Below, in pieces: positions 1 to 8,590 of a DNA stretch of 11,333 nucleotides. The stretch lies in the NCBI GenBank assembly GCA_005881055.1, contig VBHW01000044.1:1084-12416 (forward strand). Reading direction: 5' to 3'. Position 1 is the first letter of the stretch; each line of letters opens with the position of its first letter. The notes beneath the pieces were generated by a model that saw only the letters and a program-made list of their open reading frames with translations, was not told where the DNA came from and did not search any database. A program made the translations under genes and the position numbers. The stretch is from Chloroflexota bacterium. GTDB lineage: Bacteria; Chloroflexota; Limnocylindria; Limnocylindrales; CSP1-4.

Positions 1-123
1 CGAGAACCCGTTGACCGTGCCCTCGCCGACGCCGTGGACGCCGTCGTCCGTGTCGACACGCACGAAGAGCCAGTTCTTCCAGGGATTGCCGACGAGGTAG
101 GTCGTGACGTCACTGATCTTCAT
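1..123 (-). CDS. Enolase-superfamily (mandelate racemase/muconate lactonizing type) enzyme, N-terminal fragment
   Basis: Only the first 41 codons are in the window; the gene continues beyond base 1. The protein begins MKISDVTTYLVGNPWKNWLF and continues with a VRVDTDDGVHGVGEGT stretch. This is the usual N-terminal capping-domain start of mandelate racemase/muconate lactonizing enzymes, a family that includes galactonate, gluconate and other sugar-acid dehydratases. Such enzymes abstract a proton next to a carboxylate with Mg2+ help; the catalytic barrel lies outside the window, so the substrate cannot be read. The ATG overlaps the TGA of the upstream aldolase gene by 4 bases (ATGA), which suggests translational coupling and one pathway. 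I see only a weak GTGGA element as a Shine-Dalgarno sequence. Family call fairly sure; a sugar-acid dehydratase role is inferred from the aldolase neighbour. Confidence 0.72.
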   Translation of the reverse strand, partial: MKISDVTTYLVGNPWKNWLFVRVDTDDGVHGVGEGTVNGFS

Positions 124-824
124 GCGCGGTCCACGCCGGCGCGACGCGCAGCCCGGTCGGCGCGGGCGGTCCGGGCCTCACGGATCGAGGCGACGAGGTA
201 ACGGGCCCGTTCCTCGACCGTCGCGGGGTCCCCTGTCCCGACGAGTCCGCCGCCCATGCCCACCGCTGCGGCTCCGGCGATGATGAAGTCCGCCGCCCAC
301 TCGACCGTGACCCCGCCCGTCGGGACGAGCGGGATCTCGGGGAACGGGCCGCCCATCTCGCTCACGAATGCCGGTCCGACGGCCGAGGCGGGGAAGAGCT
401 TGACAGCCGTCGCCCCGGATCGCCATGCGGCATGGATCTCCGTCGGCGTGAACGCCCCGGGGAGGATCGGCACCCCGAGGTCCACGGCGGCGTGCACGAC
501 GCGTTCGTCGAAGGTCGGCGTGACGAGGAACCGCGCGCCTGCACGGACGGCCTCCTCGGCCGAAGGCGCATCGAGGACCGTGCCGGCGCCGATGAGGAGG
601 TCGGACTCGTCGAAGCGGTCCCGCAGCGTACGGATCGACGCCAGGGCCGTGCCTGTGTCGAGCGTGATCTCGACCGCCCCGACGCCCCCGCGGATGAGCG
701 CGTCCGCGACGCCCGCGACGACCGCCGGGTCGAGCCGGCGCGCGATCGCGATGACGCCGGGCTCGGCGATCCGTGCCGGGAGCGCGAGCCGACGGTCGGT
801 CGTGCGTTGGGCGGGTTCGATCAC
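120..824 (-). CDS. eda: KDPG/KHG-type 2-dehydro-3-deoxy-phosphogluconate aldolase
   Basis: Class I aldolase of the Eda family. It would cleave a 2-keto-3-deoxy-6-phospho sugar acid (KDPG, KDPGal or a relative) to pyruvate plus glyceraldehyde 3-phosphate in the cytoplasm. Counting from the upstream ATG at 848, the family marks are EITLDT (catalytic Glu60), GAGTVLD (87-93), VTPTFD (109-114), PGAFTPTEI (130-138), the Schiff-base lysine in VKLFPAS (Lys150) and PTGGV (176-180). I place the start at the GTG at 824: a GAGGGA element lies 8 bases before it, and the family normally begins close to the conserved ALPARIAE region. The ATG at 848 adds eight residues and has a poorer ribosome site. Length from GTG is 234 residues, slightly above the usual 205-215 because of an Arg/Ala-rich C-terminal tail. 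It overlaps the enolase-superfamily gene by 4 bases, so the pair probably forms a dehydratase-aldolase operon. Exact substrate unknown. Confidence 0.88.
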   Translation of the reverse strand: MIEPAQRTTDRRLALPARIAEPGVIAIARRLDPAVVAGVADALIRGGVGAVEITLDTGTALASIRTLRDRFDESDLLIGAGTVLDAPSAEEAVRAGARFLVTPTFDERVVHAAVDLGVPILPGAFTPTEIHAAWRSGATAVKLFPASAVGPAFVSEMGGPFPEIPLVPTGGVTVEWAADFIIAGAAAVGMGGGLVGTGDPATVEERARYLVASIREARTARADRAARRAGVDRA

Positions 825-934
825 GGCGAGCGTCCCTCGCTGGTCCATGGCGCGTCCCCGCTCGGCGGGCGGTCGCCGGCGCGCCGCAGCGCCTGGCTCG
901 CGAGACCCAGGGACGCTGAGACCGGAGGAACAGC

Positions 935-1777
935 ATGCGGATCGCGGTGACGGGTGGAACCGGCAAGGCCGGTCGATGGGTCGTCGCCGACCTGCGCGAA
1001 CACGGCCACGACGTCCTCAACGTCGACTGGCGGTCCGACGGCAGCGACCACGGGCTCTGCCTCGTCGCCGACCTGACCGACCCGGGCCAGGCACGCGATG
1101 CCCTGACGGGCATGGATGCGATCGTCCACCTCGCGGCCATCCCCGCCCCGGGGCTCCGGCCGGAGAGCGAGACGTTCCGGATCAATGCGGTCTCGACATA
1201 CAACGTCTTCGCGTCGGCCGTCGCTCACCGCGTCCGGCGGGTCGTCTGGGCGTCGAGCGAGACGGTGCTCGGCCTGCCCTTCGACGAGCCGCCGGAGTTC
1301 GCGCCCATCGACGAGAGCCATCCGCCGCGGCCCGAGTCGTCTTACGCGCTGTCGAAGTTGCTCGGCGAGCACATGGCTGCCCAGGCCGCCCGGCGGAGCG
1401 GCATCCCGTTCGTCGGGCTGCGCATCTCGAACATCATGGAACCGGACGACTACGCGAGCTTCCCGTCGTTCTGGGACGACCCGCTCCTCCGCAAGTGGAA
1501 CCTGTGGGGCTACGTAGATGCCCGGGACGTCGCCGGTGCGATCCGGGCGGCCCTCGACGCGCCGGTCGCGGGCGCGGACGTCTGCATCATTGCCGCGGAC
1601 GACACCGTCATGACGCGTCCGAGCGCCGACCTCATGGCGGAGGTCTATCCCACGGTCCCGATGCGGCGGGCCGTCGCGGGCCACGAGACGCTCCTCGCGA
1701 TCGACCGGGCGCGCTCGGTCCTCGGCTACCGCCCCGAGCATCGCTGGCGCGACCACGTCGAGGCACCCGCCAGCTGA
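935..1777 (+). CDS. NAD-dependent epimerase/dehydratase (extended SDR), possible uronate or sugar dehydrogenase
   Basis: A 280-residue Rossmann-fold oxidoreductase. Visible signs are the glycine-rich TGGTGKAG motif (residues 6-13), Asp31 at the end of the second strand (VLNVDWR), which favours NAD over NADP, the LAA motif after strand 4, Ser107/Ser108 in WASSETV, and the catalytic pair Tyr137/Lys141 in YALSK. It ends normally, and its length is typical of short extended-SDR members such as uronate dehydrogenases. The ATG start is secured by GGAGGA five bases upstream. It diverges from the aldolase/enolase-superfamily pair across about 110 bp, so a shared role in hexuronate or sugar-acid breakdown is plausible. 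The SDR family is too broad to name the substrate from sequence alone. No membrane segment is seen, so it is cytoplasmic. Confidence 0.85.
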   Translation: MRIAVTGGTGKAGRWVVADLREHGHDVLNVDWRSDGSDHGLCLVADLTDPGQARDALTGMDAIVHLAAIPAPGLRPESETFRINAVSTYNVFASAVAHRVRRVVWASSETVLGLPFDEPPEFAPIDESHPPRPESSYALSKLLGEHMAAQAARRSGIPFVGLRISNIMEPDDYASFPSFWDDPLLRKWNLWGYVDARDVAGAIRAALDAPVAGADVCIIAADDTVMTRPSADLMAEVYPTVPMRRAVAGHETLLAIDRARSVLGYRPEHRWRDHVEAPAS

Positions 1778-1957
1778 CCTGACCTCCCGGGTGACCTGGG
1801 GGGCTCGCCGGAAGCTGTAAACCGCCCGTGATGCGAATTTGGCATGCCCCGTCTGGGCACCCTCAACGAGACTGCAACATCCAGTGCTGTGGCGCGGCCC
1901 TTCGAGCCGGTACAGTCAGCCCATTGCGACGATGCGCTTTTCGGAGGGCAATCGCTG
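1778..1957. other. Intergenic region upstream of the poly-HAMP kinase
   Basis: This 180-bp gap probably carries the promoter of the large kinase gene. A short hairpin, TGCCC-CGTCT-GGGCA, lies at 1845-1859. A -10-like TACAGT is at 1911-1916, but I find no convincing -35 at the right distance. A C-rich then G-rich stretch at about 1783-1802 could fold, with a G-U pair, as a weak terminator for the preceding gene; it has no T run. An open frame extends from an ATG at 1844 into the kinase, but that ATG has no ribosome site, so I treat 1844-1957 as leader. Confidence 0.35.
1943..1948 (+). promoter_or_regulatory. Shine-Dalgarno site that fixes the poly-HAMP kinase start
   Basis: GGAGGG ends nine bases before the ATG at 1958. 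It supports that start over the in-frame ATG at 1844, which would add 38 residues of low-complexity, non-conserved sequence. Confidence 0.7.
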
Positions 1958-5731
<3,774 letters not shown>

Positions 5732-5738
5732 GCGTCGG

Positions 5739-5757
5739 GCCGGACCCTCAGGCCGGC
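5739..5757. terminator. Possible bidirectional hairpin between convergent genes
   Basis: GCCGG (5739-5743) pairs with CCGGC (5753-5757) around a 9-base loop, and a G-T pair can extend the stem. It sits between the kinase stop at 5731 and the convergent arsR, covering the arsR stop codon (5748-5750). There is no T run on either side, so it is at best a weak intrinsic terminator for both genes. Confidence 0.35.
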
Positions 5758-6110
5758 TGGACGACCGGCAGGCGCCGCCCCGCGGCAGCGTTCGCCGCGG
5801 TGGCCGCGGCCGGAGCGAAGGGCGATCCGCCTCCCGCCTCGAGCCCGCCTGCAAGCTCGCGGAACCGCGCGACGGCCTTCGGCTCGATCGAGTAGTAGAC
5901 CCACGAGGCACGCCGTTCGGCGCGCACCCAGCCGGACTCCCGGAGGACGCGCAGGTGGTGGGAGACGGTCGGCTGGCCCACCTCGCAGCAGGCCGTGAAC
6001 TCGCACGCGCAGACCGTCCCGTCCGCCGTCAGCTGGCGGAGGATCGCCAGGCGCGTCGGGTCGGCCGCGCCCTGGAGGAGCCGCACGTCGGGATCGGTCT
6101 GGCGCTTCAT
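5748..6110 (-). CDS. arsR: ArsR-family metalloregulatory repressor (arsenic-responsive)
   Basis: A 120-residue winged-helix repressor of the ArsR/SmtB family. It shows the family core DPTRLAILRQL (17-27), a recognition-helix region GQPTVSHHLRVLRESGWV (45-62) and the wing around RRASWVYYSIEP (66-77). Its cysteines, CAC (34, 36) and CC (41, 42), lie around the helix before the recognition helix, where As(III)-binding ArsR proteins carry CVC-type ligands, so arsenite or antimonite sensing is likely. The C-terminal 35 residues are Ala/Gly/Pro-rich and probably disordered. I choose the ATG at 6110. An in-frame TTG at 6146 would extend the protein into the operator and has no ribosome site. The ATG has no Shine-Dalgarno either; a TACCAT -10-like element seven bases upstream suggests a leaderless message. 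Divergent from arsM, which supports the arsenic role. Confidence 0.9.
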   Translation of the reverse strand: MKRQTDPDVRLLQGAADPTRLAILRQLTADGTVCACEFTACCEVGQPTVSHHLRVLRESGWVRAERRASWVYYSIEPKAVARFRELAGGLEAGGGSPFAPAAATAANAAAGRRLPVVQPA

Positions 6111-6117
6111 CGGCGAT

Positions 6118-6146
6118 ATGGTATTGACAAGTCTCGATTTCGACAA
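6118..6146 (-). promoter_or_regulatory. Predicted leaderless arsR promoter
   Basis: On the minus strand TTGTCG (6146-6141) and TACCAT (6123-6118), each 4 of 6 matches to consensus, are 17 bp apart. TACCAT ends seven bases before the arsR ATG at 6110, so transcription could start at the A of the start codon. This fits the absence of a ribosome site. It overlaps both operator sites. Confidence 0.4.
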
Positions 6147-6157
6147 GTATCAATACC
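6120..6157. promoter_or_regulatory. Double ArsR operator in the arsR-arsM divergent promoter
   Basis: A 38-bp dyad with perfect 8-base outer arms, GGTATTGA (6120-6127) and TCAATACC (6150-6157), and an inner TCGA-TT-TCGA (6134-6143); 14 of 19 base pairs match. It can be read as two back-to-back sites: TTGA-CAAGTC-TCGA (6124-6137) and TCGA-CAAGTA-TCAA (6140-6153), with centres 16 bp apart. Each resembles a TTGA-N6-TCGA ArsR-type half-palindrome. I infer that ArsR dimers bind here and repress both genes until arsenite binds the repressor. Confidence 0.72.
6124..6153 (+). promoter_or_regulatory. Predicted arsM promoter
   Basis: A perfect -35 TTGACA (6124-6129) and a -10-like TATCAA (6148-6153, 4 of 6 matches) are 18 bp apart and lie wholly inside the operator, so bound repressor would block RNA polymerase. 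Transcription would start near 6160, leaving a leader of about 58 bases. Confidence 0.55.
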
Positions 6158-6217
6158 GCAAGCGGCGAGGGCCTCGGCTGGGAGGCCGGCAGCCGGACCG
6201 AATTGCGAGGAGATCCG

Positions 6218-6988
6218 ATGACCGAGTCGATCCATGAGGCCGTCCGTGCCTCCTACGCCGCGAGCGCGCTGAGGGTCCTCGATCCCGGCGCCCCTCACAC
6301 GGCCTGCTGCGGCGACGGCTGTGGGTGCGTGGCAGAAGGCCAGGAGACGATCTTCGGGCCGGCCCTGTACTCCGAGGGAGACCGCTCCGCGCTCCCGGAC
6401 GCTGCTGTCCTCGCCTCCCTCGGCTGTGGCAACCCGACGGCGGTCGCGGACCTCCGGCCCGGCGAGGTCGTCCTCGACCTCGGCTCCGGCGGCGGCATCG
6501 ACGTCCTCCTGTCGGCCGCCCGCGTCGGACCCACGGGTCGTGCCTACGGCCTCGACATGACCGGGGAGATGCTCGGGCTCGCCCGCCGGAACGCCGCGGA
6601 CGCGGGCGCGACGAACGTCGAGTTCCTGGAGGGCTACATCGAGGCGATCCCGCTGCCCGATGCGGCCGTCGACGTCGTGATCAGCAACTGCGTCATCAAC
6701 CTCGCGGCCGACAAGCCGGCCGTCTTCCGGGAGATCGCGCGGGTCCTCCGGCCCGGCGGCCGGGTCGGGGTCAGCGACGTCGTCGCGGACGACCGACTGA
6801 CGGTCGAGCAGCGCGCCGAGCGCGGCTCGCTCGTCGGGTGCATCGCGGGCGCCCTGTCGTTCGGGGAGTACCGCGCCGAGCTTCGCGCCGCCGGCCTCGG
6901 CGACATCGACGTCGTGCCGACGCACGCGGTTGCCGACGGCATGTTCGGCGCCATCATCAGGGCCCGGAAGCCGCGCATCCCGGCGTGA
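6218..6988 (+). CDS. arsM: Arsenite S-adenosylmethionine methyltransferase
   Basis: A 256-residue cytoplasmic SAM-dependent methyltransferase that would methylate arsenite to mono-, di- and trimethyl arsenicals, a detoxification that can end in volatile products. Marks are a Cys-rich N-terminus (Cys30, 31, 35, 37), LGCGNP with Cys70, the SAM-binding VVLDLGSGGGID (84-95), the acidic GLDMTGEML (111-119), SNCVINL with Cys158, and VGCIAGAL with Cys208. Cys70, Cys158 and Cys208 match the three conserved arsenite-binding cysteines of ArsM (the 72/174/224 set of the Cyanidioschyzon enzyme). That separates it from generic UbiE-like methyltransferases. The ATG at 6218 is supported by GAGGAG five bases upstream; a TTG at 6203 is not. 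It is controlled by the divergent ArsR operator. No arsenite pump or arsenate reductase is adjacent. The C-terminus is shorter than in algal and some bacterial forms but complete for this subgroup. Confidence 0.93.
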   Translation: MTESIHEAVRASYAASALRVLDPGAPHTACCGDGCGCVAEGQETIFGPALYSEGDRSALPDAAVLASLGCGNPTAVADLRPGEVVLDLGSGGGIDVLLSAARVGPTGRAYGLDMTGEMLGLARRNAADAGATNVEFLEGYIEAIPLPDAAVDVVISNCVINLAADKPAVFREIARVLRPGGRVGVSDVVADDRLTVEQRAERGSLVGCIAGALSFGEYRAELRAAGLGDIDVVPTHAVADGMFGAIIRARKPRIPA

Positions 6989-6994
6989 CCCGGC

Positions 6995-7008
6995 CGCTGC
7001 CGACAGCG
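6995..7008. terminator. Small hairpin between convergent arsM and kinase genes
   Basis: CGCTG (6995-6999), loop CCGA, CAGCG (7004-7008) lies in the 27-bp gap between the arsM stop at 6988 and the stop of the convergent kinase at 7016. The stem is only five pairs with no T run, so a terminator role is tentative. Confidence 0.28.
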
Positions 7009-7015
7009 CGCGCCG

Positions 7016-8230
7016 TCAGGCGGTCTCGCCGATCGGGAGCCTGACGAAGAACGTCGAGCCGCGGCCCTCGGTGCTCTCGACCCAGACGCGGCCTCCATGC
7101 GTCTCGGCGATATGGCGCACGATCGAGAGCCCGAGCCCCGTGCCGCCCCGGCCCCGGACGCGCGCCTTGTCGACCTTGTAGAAGCGCTCGAAGACGCGGT
7201 CGACCTCCGCCCTCGGGATGCCGACCCCGTGGTCCTCGACCGACAGCACGATCGCGTCCCGGTCGCGCCTCGCCCGCACGACGACGGGTTCGCCCTGGCC
7301 GGAGAACTTGACGGCGTTGTGGAGCAGGTTGACGAGCAGCTGGCCAAGGCGCTCCTCGTCGCCGCGGACCGGCGGCAGGTCGCCCGGGACGGCACCCTCG
7401 AGCGGCACCCCCTGGCGATCCGCGAACAGCCGGATCCGGTCGATCGAGCCCCGGACGACCGCGCCGACGTCGACAGCGTCGAGGTGGAGCGGCACCGTGC
7501 CCTGCTCGATCGTGGACAGATCGAGCAGCTCGTTGACCATCTGGACGAGATGGCCCGACTCGACGTCGATCTTCAGGATCCCGTCGCGCACACGGGACGG
7601 GAGGTCGATCCGCTCGAGGTCGCGTGCGAGCGACTCGGTGAGGAGGCGGACGTTCGTCAGAGGCGTCCGCAGCTCATGGGAGAGGTTGTCGATGAACTCC
7701 GTGCGGATCCGTTGGAGGCGGCGCAGCTCCGAGACGTCCTCCATGACCATCCAGAACCCCTCGACCGGCGATCGCCGAACGCGGACCACGAGCGTCTGGC
7801 CGCTCGAGCGCGTCACCTCCCCGTTCGCCCAGCCCACGTCGCGGGCCCGTGTCGCGATGGCCTCGATCCGGTGGTCACCGAGCGCCTCGATCGCGGACAG
7901 GCCGTTGAGCTCGCCTCGTCCACGGCCGAGGAACGTGTCCGCGGCCTCGTTCGCGAGCGACACGACCAGGTGGTCGTCCAGCCGGACGATCCCGGACCCG
8001 ATGAGGTTGATGATGTGGGCGAGGTCCTCGTTCGTTCCCCGCGCCGCCCAGACCGCGCTGTCCCGCGCCTGGACGGCTGCCCGCGCCGCCACGTCGACGT
8101 CGCCCGCCGGGCCGACGTCGAGGATCCCAATGAGACGGTCGAGTGCCCGGCCGCGGGTGATGGCGAGCAGGGTCGCGCCGCCGAACGCGACCGCGAGGAG
8201 CGCGACGAGGGCGAGCGTCGGGTTGTCCAT
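7016..8230 (-). CDS. Membrane-anchored PAS sensor histidine kinase (PhoR/WalK-like)
   Basis: A 404-residue sensor kinase. A single hydrophobic segment at residues about 5-24 (LALVALLAVAFGGATLLAI) followed by RGR anchors it in the membrane with almost nothing outside. A PAS-like domain follows (about 70-165, ending WMVMEDVSELRRLQ). Next come HisKA with His185 in NLSHELRTPLTN, the N box with Asn305 (LLHNAVKFS), the G1 box from Asp333 (DHGVGIP), an F box (VFERFYKVDKAR) and the G2 box GGTGLGLSIVRHI. All needed residues are present. The sequence style is that of PhoR, ResE and WalK kinases, which normally pair with an OmpR-type regulator, but neither neighbour encodes one. The ATG at 8230 lacks a Shine-Dalgarno; a TAGACT element nine bases upstream hints at a leaderless or near-leaderless message, though no -35 is clear. 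Naming it phoR would be a guess. Confidence 0.9.
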   Translation of the reverse strand: MDNPTLALVALLAVAFGGATLLAITRGRALDRLIGILDVGPAGDVDVAARAAVQARDSAVWAARGTNEDLAHIINLIGSGIVRLDDHLVVSLANEAADTFLGRGRGELNGLSAIEALGDHRIEAIATRARDVGWANGEVTRSSGQTLVVRVRRSPVEGFWMVMEDVSELRRLQRIRTEFIDNLSHELRTPLTNVRLLTESLARDLERIDLPSRVRDGILKIDVESGHLVQMVNELLDLSTIEQGTVPLHLDAVDVGAVVRGSIDRIRLFADRQGVPLEGAVPGDLPPVRGDEERLGQLLVNLLHNAVKFSGQGEPVVVRARRDRDAIVLSVEDHGVGIPRAEVDRVFERFYKVDKARVRGRGGTGLGLSIVRHIAETHGGRVWVESTEGRGSTFFVRLPIGETA

Positions 8231-8503
8231 CGCAGGTCGAGTCTACGGGCGGGACGCGGGCGCTCGCGCACGCACCGGTCCCGCCGCTGGTACGAGCGGG
8301 ATGCGGCCATCTTTGCGCCCACAGCAAAATCCACCCGGAGCCGACGGCCGAATCGGTGGCCTGCGCCCGCCATGGCCGACGCCGCCCGCACGCGGCTCCC
8401 TAGTTGCGGCGAGTTATGTCGCTGCTAACCCTCTACAATCCCCTCGAACGCGACCCAATTCTCCGTGCACGCAAATTCGGCCACCAACTCTGACCTGGAC
8501 CGT

Positions 8504-8533
8504 TTGACGGTCTCTCGCGACCGGGCCTAGGCT
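8504..8533 (+). promoter_or_regulatory. Predicted otsAB promoter
   Basis: A -35 TTGACG (8504-8509) and a -10 TAGGCT (8528-8533) are separated by 18 bp. TAGGCT is a frequent -10 form in high-GC bacteria. Transcription would start near 8540, giving a leader of about 50 bases before the ATG at 8591. Confidence 0.5.
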
Positions 8534-8580
8534 TACTCCTCCCAGTTGCCCGCCGCGGCCCGCCACGCGCGCCGCGCGGC

Positions 8581-8586
8581 AGGAGG
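8581..8586 (+). promoter_or_regulatory. Shine-Dalgarno site fixing the otsAB start
   Basis: AGGAGG lies four bases before the ATG at 8591, slightly close but strong. It rules against the in-frame TTG at 8546 as start. Confidence 0.7.
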
Positions 8587-8590
8587 CGCG

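Larger units (their letters stand above)
8231..8590. other. 360-bp divergent intergenic region between sensor kinase and otsAB
   Basis: This gap holds the promoters of two divergent genes. It is less GC-rich than its surroundings at about 8310-8340 and 8400-8475. Besides the otsAB promoter candidate at 8504-8533 it carries a good -10-like TACAAT at 8434-8439 (5 of 6 matches) without a clear -35. I see no small conserved ORF, tRNA-like fold or recognisable riboswitch. Confidence 0.5.

Noticed and set aside
256..1782. A 508-codon plus-strand frame across the aldolase and SDR genes
   Set aside because: It overlaps two well-supported genes on different strands and has a Ser/Arg/Pro/Ala-rich composition with no domain signal.
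1844..1957. N-terminal extension of the poly-HAMP kinase from an upstream ATG
   Set aside because: There is no ribosome site before 1844, whereas GGAGGG precedes the ATG at 1958 and conserved HAMP sequence begins soon after it.
1801..1957. Riboswitch in the leader of the poly-HAMP kinase
   Set aside because: I compared it by eye with the c-di-GMP and other common riboswitch cores; only a 5-bp hairpin is seen, with no conserved aptamer sequence.
6111..6146. TTG start extending ArsR by 12 residues
   Set aside because: The extension would be encoded by the operator itself, has no ribosome site, and leaves a well-formed protein when removed.
7097..8428. Two long plus-strand frames over the sensor kinase gene
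   Set aside because: The minus-strand frame carries complete HisKA and ATPase boxes; the plus frames are low-complexity shadows.
8546..8590. TTG start extending OtsAB by 15 residues
   Set aside because: AGGAGG lies directly before the ATG at 8591, and the extension is Ala/Arg-rich and outside the fold.
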